This document shows positions 8,655 through 17,602 of a stretch of DNA of 64,000 nucleotides, piece after piece. Both the position numbers and the translations under genes were made by a program. Source of the stretch: Ruminococcus sp. AM22-13 (lineage in GTDB: Bacteria > Bacillota > Clostridia > Lachnospirales > Lachnospiraceae). The number at the start of each line of letters is the position of its first letter. Position 1 is the stretch's first letter. The notes beneath the pieces were generated by a model. The model ran no database searches. It was not told the DNA's origin and saw only the letters and a program-made list of their open reading frames with translations. The stretch covers positions 1-64,000 of the forward strand of contig NZ_QRIL01000017.1 of NCBI RefSeq assembly GCF_003471165.1. The letters run 5' to 3'.

Positions 8655-9473
8655 TTAATTTAATAATCCATTATCCAGGCATCCGTCTCCGCCATCATCG
8701 GAACCGCCGTCGTCTGATCCGCCATCATCTGATCCATCATAGTCGTAATCTGAATCATAGTCATAATCAGTATCGTAGTCGTAATCATTGCTGTAATCAT
8801 AATCACTGCTATTGTCATAGCTCTGAGTTGACTGAGACTCTGATGCCTGTGCAGCTGCCTCTGTTGGTTTCGGAGCTAAAGCTTTCTCTGTTTCCAGAGT
8901 ATTGAATTCTTTCTTCTGGCTGATGCTGTCAAATACCAGATATGCGATATCTCCTTCCAGATGAAGCTCTGCTTCTTCTGTGTCACCAAATGGGAAGGTA
9001 TGAATTTCTGCTGTTGTTCCATCTTCAAAAGTTAACTGAATGTTATATTTCGGAATTTCTTTCTCAGCATCATCTTTGTCTTCACCGTCAGATTTTTCCT
9101 CTGTCTTTGCGGTATCATCTGCTGTGTCTTTGCTACCTTCGTTTTCTTTATCCTTTGCGTTTGGATCAAACCAGAGAACTCTTTCCTCGTCTGCTTCAAA
9201 CTTATCTTCCTCTTTCAGAAAGTTATCCGGATACTCTTCATCTTTTTCATTCTTTACAGCAACACCAGTGATTACTTTGCCTGTTGTATTTTTCAGTTTT
9301 ACAGAAAGTGCTCCTTCCGTATCCTCTTCCGGCTTCTCACCGATTGTCTTTAAATCTGCATCTTCTGAAGTCTCAGTCTCTGCTGTAGTGTCCGCTGCCA
9401 TAGCTGCCTGGCTGAATACAAGACTGCTTCCAAGTGCTGCCATCATAAATGCTGTTACGATTTTTCTTTTCAT
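8655..9473 (-). CDS. Secreted acidic protein with Tyr-Asp repeats
   Basis: The likely product has 272 residues, starting at the ATG at 9473, which has AAAGGA upstream; an in-frame start 21 bp earlier is less well placed. It has a signal peptide ending near AAMA-A, an acidic linker, and a middle domain with segments such as KNTTGKVITGVAV and ERVLWFDPN. The tail is unusual: repeated YD/SD units then three SDDGG units, ending in CLDNGLLN. I do not recognise a family. The acidic tail may bind calcium or another cation, or stay associated with the wall. It is the last of four consecutive secreted-protein genes. Confidence 0.7.
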   Translation of the reverse strand: MKRKIVTAFMMAALGSSLVFSQAAMAADTTAETETSEDADLKTIGEKPEEDTEGALSVKLKNTTGKVITGVAVKNEKDEEYPDNFLKEEDKFEADEERVLWFDPNAKDKENEGSKDTADDTAKTEEKSDGEDKDDAEKEIPKYNIQLTFEDGTTAEIHTFPFGDTEEAELHLEGDIAYLVFDSISQKKEFNTLETEKALAPKPTEAAAQASESQSTQSYDNSSDYDYSNDYDYDTDYDYDSDYDYDGSDDGGSDDGGSDDGGDGCLDNGLLN

Positions 9474-9506
9474 TGCCTTAATCCTTTCTGTCATTCTTTA
9501 TAGTTC

Positions 9507-10310
9507 TTAATTAACTCTCTTATAATTAATATACTTCAGTGTTTTCTTTGCGCCATAAGTAAGTTTGTATCCATTCAGTTTATATTCCTGCTGGAAGTTC
9601 GGATCATATACATAAGTTTTTGTCTTTCCGCCAACCTTCTGATCGATTTCAACCCATGCATGTGCACCTTTACCATTGGATTTCTTGAAATATCCTTTTA
9701 CATAATGGGCATCATATCCTGCAACTTTAGCCATCCAGTAGAAAGTAGCTGCCATTACATAGCAGTCTCCTGTTCCTGTCTTAAATCCATACAGACCGTA
9801 TTCAGTTGGCGTTTTCTTTGAAATCTTTATATTTCCTGCATATTGTAAAGATGCAGACCAGTTAAATGCCTTTCTCAGATTTCCTTTACATTTTATAAGT
9901 CTGATCGCAGCCATTGTTTCAACTGTTGATAATTTAGTTGCCTGGCCATTCTTTTTAATCTTATAGTAAGTTTTAGAGTTAAATTTGTAATATGGTTTGT
10001 TTGTTACAAGCTTACCATTTTTATCAAAGCAATAAGTATATTTACCAATCTTCTTTGCCTTGTTTACAACTTTCTCTCCGTTTTCATAGTAATACTTAAC
10101 TCCATCAACGGTTTCCCATCCGCTTTTTACGGTTGGATCCGGAAGCGGCGCCGGAGCGATTGTTGTATCATCTGAGGTATCGTCTGATACATCATCAGCA
10201 GTTGCTTCTACATAATCACTAACAGTTGACTGATCTGCCATAGCTGGCATTGCAGGTGTTACCGCCATAATTGAGCTGAGTAATAATGCGGTGAGCTTTT
10301 TTCTATTCAT
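9507..10310 (-). CDS. Secreted transglutaminase-like protein with choline-binding-type repeats
   Basis: The protein has 267 residues and begins after a good ribosome binding site (AGGAGG). A signal peptide ending near MPAMA-D and an acidic Thr/Asp linker lead into repeats of the choline/glucan-binding type (GWETVDGVKYYYENGEKV and related). The C-terminal half is transglutaminase-like. The cysteine is in TGTGDCYVMAATF, the histidine in GAHAWVEI and the aspartate in YVYDPNF, so the Cys-His-Asp triad is complete. Members act as cross-linkers or as cysteine proteases of the same fold. It probably works on wall or surface proteins. It sits in a run of four secreted-protein genes. Confidence 0.83.
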   Translation of the reverse strand: MNRKKLTALLLSSIMAVTPAMPAMADQSTVSDYVEATADDVSDDTSDDTTIAPAPLPDPTVKSGWETVDGVKYYYENGEKVVNKAKKIGKYTYCFDKNGKLVTNKPYYKFNSKTYYKIKKNGQATKLSTVETMAAIRLIKCKGNLRKAFNWSASLQYAGNIKISKKTPTEYGLYGFKTGTGDCYVMAATFYWMAKVAGYDAHYVKGYFKKSNGKGAHAWVEIDQKVGGKTKTYVYDPNFQQEYKLNGYKLTYGAKKTLKYINYKRVN

Positions 10311-10336
10311 AATCCTTTTCCTCCTTTTTATCCTAA

Positions 10337-10375
10337 AAGCAGCCGAACGAATAAGCGTATCCTCTTTCGCTGCTT
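10337..10375 (-). terminator. Possible weak terminator or attenuator between secreted-protein genes
   Basis: On the minus strand, arms AGCAGCGAA and TTCGGCTGCT can pair, followed by TTTTAGG. It lies in the 99-bp gap between two secreted-protein genes. The T run is short, so partial read-through is likely. Confidence 0.4.
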
Positions 10376-10409
10376 ATACTCGATTTACACTTCTATATGT
10401 TATCCCATC

Positions 10410-11081
10410 TTACTGTCTTACTGTAATACTTGCGACAACTTCTGCACTGCTTCCCTTTCCTGTCGGACGTACAACATTTAACTGTACATAATCATAAACA
10501 TAAGTGACATCCTTACCGTTTCCATCCAACATACAGGTATTAGACTTGCTTACTGTACATTTTTTATATTTTCCAAGAACTTTCTTGATCTTTGACGCAT
10601 TATTCTGTTTCGCAAGTGTAGAGGTTGCTGCATATTTTCTGTATAAAGATGTTTTCTTATTATCTACAGCTCCTGTCTTAGGATTGAAGTAATACAGCTT
10701 TGGAATATCGTACATGCTTATACTTCCTACGCGGATTCCCTTCACTGTATGACCACTTACGTCAAATCCATAATATACTTTATCAATCTTCTTAATCAGA
10801 ATACCATATTTACCAACCGTATCCTTATCTGCCTGATAAGCAGCTCCGTTTTTTCCGAAGTAATAACGGAATCCACTGGAAGTTACTCCCCATGTCATAG
10901 TAACCTTCTGATTATTTTCATCATAACCATATCTCTTACCTGTTTTTTTGTCCGTTTTTACCTTAACAGTCTTAACATCCTGTGCTGCATGTACCGTCAC
11001 TGTTTCTGCTACAGTAGCTAACGGTGTCAGCATAAGAAGCATGCAAAGTACGACTGCAAGGGCTTTCTTTAATCCTTTCAT
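10410..11081 (-). CDS. Secreted protein with cell-wall-binding-type repeats
   Basis: The protein has 223 residues. The signal peptide ends near TVHA-A. Aromatic repeats of the choline-binding type follow, for example SGFRYYFGKNGAAYQ and KVYYGFDVSGHTVKG. The C-terminal third (about residues 140-223) is a basic domain ending in ASITVRQ with no family I recognise. It lies between two transglutaminase-like secreted proteins and shares their repeat style, but no Cys-His-Asp triad is visible. A role as a wall-attached structural or partner protein is possible. Function is unknown. Confidence 0.7.
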   Translation of the reverse strand: MKGLKKALAVVLCMLLMLTPLATVAETVTVHAAQDVKTVKVKTDKKTGKRYGYDENNQKVTMTWGVTSSGFRYYFGKNGAAYQADKDTVGKYGILIKKIDKVYYGFDVSGHTVKGIRVGSISMYDIPKLYYFNPKTGAVDNKKTSLYRKYAATSTLAKQNNASKIKKVLGKYKKCTVSKSNTCMLDGNGKDVTYVYDYVQLNVVRPTGKGSSAEVVASITVRQ

Positions 11082-11095
11082 TCTTCTTTCTCCTC

Positions 11096-12100
11096 TCAGA
11101 ATTTAATTCTATATTCTACTGTGTATGCAGGACGTGTAGCTGCACCAAATAAGGTTCCGTACATATTGTCATAGTAAAGTCCATTGATTGTTACAAAACT
11201 ATGTCCGTCCGGAATCGTAATGACATATGGCTCATATCCCAGTTCCTTCGCGATTGCTGCCACACTGCTGGCAATTCCATAACAGTTTCCTGTCAGACCA
11301 TTCTGGAACATCTGAAGGGCATATTTATAAACCCAGTCCTTTGTCTTAAATTCCTGCGGTGTAGGATCCATATATCCTACAAAATTCGTATAAGCCATAA
11401 TGTAATAGAAGCATGAACGGAACTTTTCATAGTTGCTTGCATTGGCATTACTATGGCGTTCAATAAAGTTTCTTGCCGCAAGTTTGCATCTCGCCTGTGT
11501 CAGATTTGATGCATACCCGTTTTTATTAAACTTAATTCCGCCTACGGTCTCATTTGTTGCGCACTTGCCGTTCTTATACACATAGTACATTTTACCATTC
11601 AGTTCATTCCATCCTGTAACGACCTTTCCCTTGGCATCAACGAAATATTTCACGCCATTGACATTCACAATCGTTTTCTTTCCTGGCATAACTCTCTGTG
11701 CATATTTATTAAATACATAATAAGTACCATTTACTTTATAAGATCCATCATGCGCAGCAACCCCATTTGATTTAAGCCAGTAAAGTTTGCCATTTACTTT
11801 CTTCCATTTACTTTTGACTAGTTTGTTATTTACATAATAACGATATATACTGCCTTCCTTGCGCAGTCCATTTTTCGGTTTCGGTTTCACTGTTGGCAAT
11901 GGCTGAATCGGCGTCGGCGTTACTTCTGGTGTCGGTGTTACTTCCGGTGTCGGCGTTACTGTCACTGTTGACTCACTTCCACCCTCCTGTGGCAAATCTA
12001 CTGCATATACACTGCCTGCTCCAAATGTGAGCGCTGCAGTCAATGCCGCAGCAGCCAATGACACTTTTAATCCTGCAAAACTTTTTCTCTTCTTCATCAT
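11096..12100 (-). CDS. Secreted transglutaminase-like protein with TP linker and wall-binding repeats
   Basis: The protein has 334 residues and a strong AGGAGG site before the MMKKRKS start. The signal peptide is followed by a Thr-Pro-rich linker (repeated EVTPTP) and four to five choline-binding-type repeats such as GSIYRYYVNNKLVKSKWKK. The C-terminal domain is transglutaminase-like: cysteine in LTGNCYGIASSVA, histidine in PDGHSFVTING, and an aspartate in YYDNMYG. It may cross-link or cleave surface proteins. It is the first gene of the four-gene secreted cluster, 14 bp upstream of the next, and transcribed divergently from cfa. Confidence 0.83.
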   Translation of the reverse strand: MMKKRKSFAGLKVSLAAAALTAALTFGAGSVYAVDLPQEGGSESTVTVTPTPEVTPTPEVTPTPIQPLPTVKPKPKNGLRKEGSIYRYYVNNKLVKSKWKKVNGKLYWLKSNGVAAHDGSYKVNGTYYVFNKYAQRVMPGKKTIVNVNGVKYFVDAKGKVVTGWNELNGKMYYVYKNGKCATNETVGGIKFNKNGYASNLTQARCKLAARNFIERHSNANASNYEKFRSCFYYIMAYTNFVGYMDPTPQEFKTKDWVYKYALQMFQNGLTGNCYGIASSVAAIAKELGYEPYVITIPDGHSFVTINGLYYDNMYGTLFGAATRPAYTVEYRIKF

Positions 12101-12274
12101 TTGATTCCTCCTGATCAGTTTTTCTGACTACATCCTCCTTTGTGTTTTATATTGCAATTATAGTATATTGGAGAGTGTATTTCAATTCATCAGATGATTT
12201 TTTTACACAAAAAATATTGAAAATTCTATCAAAAGATTCCTCTATTTTTCCCATATCTTTGTATAATTCCCCCC

Positions 12275-12305
12275 TTGACGAAAACACCCTCCTAAGGTGT
12301 ATCAT
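12275..12305 (+). promoter_or_regulatory. MerR-type promoter upstream of cfa
   Basis: A -35 box TTGACG (12275-12280) and a -10 box TATCAT (12300-12305) are separated by 19 bp instead of the usual 17. The long spacer carries a dyad, ACACC-N7-GGTGT (12284-12300). This layout is the hallmark of promoters driven by MerR-family activators. No merR gene is in the window. Confidence 0.5.
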
Positions 12306-12333
12306 AAGCCTGTGTTAAAGGAGGTAAACTATT

Positions 12334-13518
12334 ATGTTTGAGACATTAGAAGAAAAGGCCGAAGAGAAAGCAATGGTGCAGTTCCTTGAGCGCTTTACAG
12401 ACTATCCATTTCTGGTAAAGTTCAAGAATTCCGAGTATCACATCGGAGAGGGTGAACCTACATTTACAGTAAATTTTAAAAAAGTAATTCCTCTCGCAGA
12501 TCTAGTCAAGAGTACATCTCTTGCATTAGGCGAAGCTTATATGCGTGGAGATCTTGACATCGAGGGAAATCTTTACGAAGCACTTGATCATTTTCTTGGA
12601 CAGATGGGTAAATTTTCAACCAACGAATCAGCCTTAAAAAAGATCATGTTCAGCTCCACATCAAAAAAGAACCAGGAAAAAGAAGTAACCAGCCACTACG
12701 ACATTGGAAATGATTTTTATAAATTATGGCTGGACGAAACAATGAGTTATTCCTGTGGTTACTTCATTCATGAAGATGATACGCTATATCAGGCACAGGT
12801 AAATAAAGTAGATTATATTCTTAAGAAATTACATCTTGAAGAAGGTATGAGTCTTCTGGATATCGGCTGTGGATGGGGCTTTCTGTTAATCGAAGCCGCT
12901 AAGAAATACAAAATTCATGGCACAGGAATCACCTTAAGCCATGAACAATATGCTGAATTCCAGAATCGTATTAAGGAACAAGGACTGGAAGATTATCTTA
13001 CTGTCGAATTGATGGACTATCGTGATCTTCCGAAACATAATTATCAGTTTGACCGCGTTGTCAGTGTTGGTATGCTGGAACATGTCGGACGTGATAATTA
13101 TCAGCTCTTCCTTGATTGTGTAGAGAAAGTTCTGAAACCAGGCGGATTATTCCTGCTTCACTTTATCAGCGCACTCAAAGAACATCCGGGTGATCCATGG
13201 ATCAAAAAATATATTTTCCCAGGCGGAACCGTTCCAAGTCTCAGAGAAATCCTGAATCATATGGCAGAAGATAACTTCCATACACTGGATATCGAGAATC
13301 TCCGCTTGCATTACAATAAAACTTTACTCCATTGGGAAAAGAATTTCCGCGACAATATGGAAAAAGAAAAAACAATGTTTGACGAATCATTCCTGCGTAT
13401 GTGGGATCTCTATCTGTCAGCATGTGCCGCAACATTCCATAATGGAATTATCGATATTCACCAGATTCTCATGACCAAAGGCATTAATAATGATCTGCCA
13501 ATGACACGTTGGTATTAA
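12334..13518 (+). CDS. cfa: Cyclopropane-fatty-acyl-phospholipid synthase family methyltransferase
   Basis: The protein has 394 residues, the length of Cfa enzymes. The SAM-binding motif LLDIGCGWGFLLIEAAKKY lies at about residues 172-190. The preceding HYDIGNDFYKLWLD and SYSCGYF segments are typical of the family. The enzyme adds a methylene bridge from SAM to unsaturated membrane lipids, protecting the membrane from acid and other stress. AAAGGAGG lies just before the ATG. It is one of only two intact genes left of oriC on the plus strand. The MerR-like promoter suggests induction by a small-molecule or stress signal. Confidence 0.92.
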   Translation: MFETLEEKAEEKAMVQFLERFTDYPFLVKFKNSEYHIGEGEPTFTVNFKKVIPLADLVKSTSLALGEAYMRGDLDIEGNLYEALDHFLGQMGKFSTNESALKKIMFSSTSKKNQEKEVTSHYDIGNDFYKLWLDETMSYSCGYFIHEDDTLYQAQVNKVDYILKKLHLEEGMSLLDIGCGWGFLLIEAAKKYKIHGTGITLSHEQYAEFQNRIKEQGLEDYLTVELMDYRDLPKHNYQFDRVVSVGMLEHVGRDNYQLFLDCVEKVLKPGGLFLLHFISALKEHPGDPWIKKYIFPGGTVPSLREILNHMAEDNFHTLDIENLRLHYNKTLLHWEKNFRDNMEKEKTMFDESFLRMWDLYLSACAATFHNGIIDIHQILMTKGINNDLPMTRWY

Positions 13519-13603
13519 GCTGCTTTAAGTCAAAAAACTGATTGGAAAAATTTTTATATTTGTAGAAATACCACAGAGTAATTTCTTATGATATAAAGAA
13601 ATA

Positions 13604-13636
13604 CTGTCTGGACTTTAAATCACATAGTCCAGACAG
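13604..13636. terminator. Bidirectional hairpin between convergent genes
   Basis: Perfect 11-bp arms CTGTCTGGACT and AGTCCAGACAG lie between the convergent cfa and HAD genes. The T run on either side is weak. It most likely ends both transcripts. Confidence 0.6.
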
Positions 13637-13749
13637 TAAATATAATATCCTCATTTTATTTACAGATAATCCAATCACAACACAATTCTCAAAGTATTAT
13701 GATTCTATTTATCATTTCATGCTATTCCTCAAATTTAATTCTTACTCTT

Positions 13750-14478
13750 TCATACTACATTTATCGATGCAACTTGATCATATTTTATTACTTCATCCAT
13801 TCTGTCATAATAGCAATCACATACTTCTCTCATTCGAGAAATATTCTCTTCATTACTGACGTCATAAACACCAATCACCCTAAATCCAGCTTTTTTCGCA
13901 GTTTCAGCTGCATGAAACGCATCTTCAAATGCTACTATATTTTCAGGTTCTGCCTGCAGAGTCTCTGCTGCTTTCAGATAAATTTCAGGCTCATCTTTTC
14001 CGGCTCCTACTTCTGTACAGGTATAAATCCACTCAAAATATTTCAGAATTCCATTTCTATCCAGCGCAGCTTCCACAAGCTCTTTGTTTCCTGAAGTCGC
14101 AACCACCATTCTTATCTGTTGTTTACTCATCCACTCCAGTGTTTCCTTCACACCAGGCTTTAAAGGTGCTTCAAAGCGATAAAAATCACTTACTATTTTC
14201 AGAACTTCTTTTACGATCTGCGGTACAGTTTTCTCAAGTCGGTATTCTTCCTTCAGATAAACAGCTCCCTGCTCCAGACTCATTGTATGTAACGCATCTC
14301 CAAGCCCGTCTTTCGCCATAATTCCCAGACTTATAAGATATCGTTCTCCAATATCCTCCCATACAGGCATGGAATCTATCAACGTTCCATCTACATCAAA
14401 AATCGCACCCTGAATATTATGATTAATATTATTCTCTATAGCATTTACAGTACCAGTCATATGATTTTTATTTTCCAT
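13750..14478 (-). CDS. HAD-superfamily phosphatase, beta-phosphoglucomutase-like
   Basis: The protein has 242 residues. The HAD motif I is GAIFDVDGTLIDS, with both aspartates. Motif II is VVATSGN, and the later acidic motif is VAFEDAFHAAETAKKAG. The cap and length fit subfamily I phosphatases of the phosphoglucomutase/phosphoglycolate type. Its start overlaps the thiE stop by 11 bp, so it is translated with thiE. A role as a thiamine phosphate or pyrimidine-intermediate phosphatase is an attractive guess from context only. The substrate is not deducible from sequence. Confidence 0.83.
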   Translation of the reverse strand: MENKNHMTGTVNAIENNINHNIQGAIFDVDGTLIDSMPVWEDIGERYLISLGIMAKDGLGDALHTMSLEQGAVYLKEEYRLEKTVPQIVKEVLKIVSDFYRFEAPLKPGVKETLEWMSKQQIRMVVATSGNKELVEAALDRNGILKYFEWIYTCTEVGAGKDEPEIYLKAAETLQAEPENIVAFEDAFHAAETAKKAGFRVIGVYDVSNEENISRMREVCDCYYDRMDEVIKYDQVASINVV

Positions 14479-15118
14479 TACTGCTAACCATCTGCATCGA
14501 ACGCTGCTTCAGATCTTTCGCAGCTTCTGTGATATTCTCCTGCGCGAAAATCGCACTGATCACTGCAATTCCATCTGCACCATATCCGGAGAGTTCGTTC
14601 ACATTGTCCTTAGTGATGCCACCAATCGCTACTACCGGAATTTTAACCGCCTGACAAATATCTCTCAATGTTTCATGTGAAACACCAGTTGCATCTGTCT
14701 TAGTACTGGTAGAAAAAACAGCTCCCACACCCAGATAATCTGCACCATGCTTCTCTGCAAGAAGAGCCTGCTCAACCGTCTTGGCAGATACACCAATAAT
14801 CTTATCTGCGCCCAGTCTCTTACGTACATCTCCGGCTTCCATATCGCTCTGCCCCACATGGACACCATCTGCATCGATTGCCTTCGCAATTTCTACATTA
14901 TCATTAATAATAAACGGGACTTTATACTTTCTGCATAACTCCTTAATCTCTCTGGCCTCTTTCATAAAGAGTTCTTTATCCAGCTTCTTCTCTCGCAGCT
15001 GCAGAAAAGTTACCCCGCCCTGCAAAGCTTTCTCAACCTGTTGATAAAGAGATTCACCGTTAAGCCAATGCCTGTCTGTAATCGCATACAGAACCATGTC
15101 CTCTTTTCTGCAATTCAC
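14468..15118 (-). CDS. thiE: Thiamine-phosphate synthase
   Basis: The protein has 216 residues, as expected for ThiE. It joins the thiazole and pyrimidine halves of thiamine. Family segments seen include LYAITDRHWL, FLQLREKKLD, PFIINDNVEIA, GVHVGQSDM, YLGVGAVFSTSTK and VVAIGGIT. The start is a GTG at 15118 preceded by GGAGG that overlaps the end of the HPt gene, so the two are coupled. No other thi gene and no TPP riboswitch is visible nearby, so it acts as a detached salvage or synthesis step. Confidence 0.93.
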   Translation of the reverse strand: MNCRKEDMVLYAITDRHWLNGESLYQQVEKALQGGVTFLQLREKKLDKELFMKEAREIKELCRKYKVPFIINDNVEIAKAIDADGVHVGQSDMEAGDVRKRLGADKIIGVSAKTVEQALLAEKHGADYLGVGAVFSTSTKTDATGVSHETLRDICQAVKIPVVAIGGITKDNVNELSGYGADGIAVISAIFAQENITEAAKDLKQRSMQMVSSNGK

Positions 15119-15122
15119 AATA

Positions 15123-15473
15123 TCAGTCCTCCATCATATGGATTGCATCTGTCGTTTTCTTATACTGCTCTTCTACTTTTGCAAAAAGTTCTTCACAACC
15201 ATCTGTTTCTCTTCCTCTGAGCTTTTCTGTAATATCAAAGCTAACCTGATAGAGATTGTCAAATCCAAGGTTCTGGCATACACCTTTTAATGTATGGGCG
15301 GCGCGAAAAGCTTCCTCACCATTTCCCTGTGCCAGATTATCCTTCAGGCTCTGGAAACTTCCATCATCCAGAAATTTCTTCGCAAATTTTTTAATAAGTC
15401 CCTCACTTCTTAATCTTCCAAGAACGCCTTCGTAATCAGCACCCATCTGTTCATAACACTCTTTTACAGTCAT
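15123..15473 (-). CDS. HPt (histidine phosphotransfer) domain protein
   Basis: The protein has 116 residues and is a single HPt domain. The phosphorylated histidine lies in AAHTLKGVCQNLG (about residue 60), within the conserved helix. Such stand-alone proteins relay phosphate between hybrid kinases and response regulators. No partner kinase or regulator lies beside it. The thiE start codon follows its stop within 5 bp. The nearest two-component system is at 34-36 kb, a classical pair that does not need an HPt step. Its partner is therefore unknown. Confidence 0.85.
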   Translation of the reverse strand: MTVKECYEQMGADYEGVLGRLRSEGLIKKFAKKFLDDGSFQSLKDNLAQGNGEEAFRAAHTLKGVCQNLGFDNLYQVSFDITEKLRGRETDGCEELFAKVEEQYKKTTDAIHMMED

Positions 15474-15820
15474 ATTTTTCTCCTCTTTATTTCTATTAAC
15501 ATCCTTCTGTAAGAATAAATCTATACACTACTATTCAAAAAACACAAACATATTTCTCATTCATATGTAATAAGATTTCTGAATTTCAAACCCGCGACTC
15601 TATAATCCGCCAGTTTATGCAATAGCACTATTTTATCACACCATGTAGCCATTCTCAAGTATTCTTCCAAAAAAGCACTTCTTAATCTTTCACAAAAAAA
15701 GGACTCAAAAATCGACATTTTACTCTGTATTCATACTTTACATTTTCAGCAAAAGAACTTTTATCTCATAAATGATTTTTCATCCGTTAGAAAATTACTC
15801 TGCAAAGCTTTAATAACATA

Positions 15821-15866
15821 AAAAGGCACTTCCATATGTAATCATCTGTCACATACAAAAGTGCCC
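15821..15866 (-). terminator. Terminator of the HtrA gene
   Basis: On the minus strand, arms GGCACTTTTGTATGT and TACATATGGAAGTGCC pair and are followed by a T run. It starts about 65 bp after the htrA stop codon. The rest of the 15474-15930 gap is AT-rich and shows no gene. Confidence 0.8.
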
Positions 15867-15930
15867 ATTTAATATTTTAAGTTTCCAATGAATTAATTAT
15901 TCCTCTATTGTTCTATCTTTCGGATTAGTT

Positions 15931-17433
15931 TTATCTGAAGAATCCCTGACTCTGGAAATATTGGATAAATGGATTATCGCTCTCATCTGAATCATCTGAT
16001 TCCTGATTATCCTCGTTTCCGAAATCTTCCATTGTATCTTCATCGGAATCGTCTTTAGAATCCTTTTTGTCTTTTTCCTTACTATCTTTACTGTCGCTGT
16101 CTTTTCCGGCATCAGTGTTCTCATCCAAAGTTACTTTAACAGTATCTTCTTTATAACTTGTACCGTCCGGAACCTGTACAGTCAGCTCTACTTCTTCACC
16201 TGGCTCATAATAGGAAAGATATTCAATGAGCTGGTTCATGCTGGAAACTGTTTTTCCATTAAACTCAGTGATAACGCTGTTTGATTTCAGCCCTGCTTTA
16301 TCAGCAGCTCCGCCTTCTATTACTTTTGATACAAATACACCTGCCGGAATTCCGTACATCTGAACTGCCTCTGAACTTACAGATGAACCCACAATTCCAA
16401 GCACACCATGTTCAGAGTCATCCAGTTTATCTCTGGAAGTCTCATTCATCAGATTCTGAAGAATATCGGTTACATCAGAAATTGCAATCGCATATCCCAT
16501 ACCTTCAACTTCTGTAGATGCAAGTTTTGCAGAGTTGATACCTACAACTTCACCTTCCATATTTAAAAGAGCACCACCACTGTTACCAGGGTTAATTGCC
16601 GCATCTGTCTGGATCAGATTTACACCGTCACTGCTGTCATCGCTGCCATCAGTTACTGTACTTTTTTCAGAATCCATTCTACGGTTCTTAGCACTTACAA
16701 TACCAGTAGTAACAGACTGTCCATATCCAAGAGCATTACCAATTGCAACTACCTGCTCACCAACTTTAAGGTCATCGGAACTGCCGATCTTTGCAACAGA
16801 AATAGCATCCATTGTATCATCCTTAATATCATTCAGTGCTACAGATACAACCGCAAGGTCTCTCTCTTCATCAAACCCTTTTACAGATGCCTCTACAGCA
16901 TTTCCATCTGCAAATGCAACAGACAATGTATCTGCATCCTCTACTACATGGTAGTTTGTAGCAATCAGAAGTTCATCATCATTCTTACCTACGATAATAC
17001 CTGAACCGCTGCCCTCTACTTCCTGTTCCTGCTGCTGTGGAGCATATCCATACATTCCGTACATTCCATAATAGCTCTGTACTTCCTGAACTGATTTAGT
17101 TGTGATAGATACGATAGATGGAAGTGCCTCCGCTGCGATATCAGATATATCCAGGCTTCCTGTTGTCTTGCTACTTGTATCTTTACTGTCATCTGCTTTA
17201 GAATCGCTCTCATCTGCTTCTGCTTCTTTTTCAGATTTAGCAAATGTTAAAGTTGTCTCATTTTTATTTGATGCAGCCTCTACTGTTGTTGCTCCATCCC
17301 ATCCTGCAAGTTTATTTACACCCTCAAAGCTTCCTGCTGCAAGTCCTCCTGCAAGCACTGCACATAAGCTAAGTGTAAGACCTTTCTTAACGATCTTTCT
17401 GATTTTATCATTTCTATTGTCTTTATTCATCAT
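15931..17433 (-). CDS. htrA: HtrA/DegP-type serine protease with PDZ domain
   Basis: The likely product has 500 residues. The chosen ATG at 17433 follows GGGAGGG; an in-frame start 42 bp earlier has no such site. A membrane anchor near the N-terminus is followed by an acidic linker, the trypsin-like domain and one PDZ domain. The triad is His in ATNYHVVEDAD, Asp in ERDLAVVSV and Ser in NPGNSGGALLN. The protein degrades or refolds damaged envelope proteins outside the membrane. The tail after PDZ is unusually acidic, rich in Asp, Ser and Lys, and ends FIQYFQSQGFFR. It is a single-gene unit with its own terminator. Confidence 0.92.
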   Translation of the reverse strand: MMNKDNRNDKIRKIVKKGLTLSLCAVLAGGLAAGSFEGVNKLAGWDGATTVEAASNKNETTLTFAKSEKEAEADESDSKADDSKDTSSKTTGSLDISDIAAEALPSIVSITTKSVQEVQSYYGMYGMYGYAPQQQEQEVEGSGSGIIVGKNDDELLIATNYHVVEDADTLSVAFADGNAVEASVKGFDEERDLAVVSVALNDIKDDTMDAISVAKIGSSDDLKVGEQVVAIGNALGYGQSVTTGIVSAKNRRMDSEKSTVTDGSDDSSDGVNLIQTDAAINPGNSGGALLNMEGEVVGINSAKLASTEVEGMGYAIAISDVTDILQNLMNETSRDKLDDSEHGVLGIVGSSVSSEAVQMYGIPAGVFVSKVIEGGAADKAGLKSNSVITEFNGKTVSSMNQLIEYLSYYEPGEEVELTVQVPDGTSYKEDTVKVTLDENTDAGKDSDSKDSKEKDKKDSKDDSDEDTMEDFGNEDNQESDDSDESDNPFIQYFQSQGFFR

Positions 17434-17602
17434 AATAAAGTCCCTCCCTGAATCTATATCAATTCCATAAAACAATATGTATTTTTTTGTTTTACTTTTA
17501 TTTCTCTCTGTTTCCTTTTGATGCTTCTAAGTATAGAAATCATTTGTGTTCTTTGTGTGGGAAAAATGTGTTTAATTTGTGACGATTTCATATGTTTCCG
17601 CT

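Noticed and set aside
15119-15930. TPP riboswitch for thiE
   Set aside because: thiE is translated from inside the HPt transcript and no THI-box-like sequence (CTGAGA..ACCTGATCTGG) is visible upstream.
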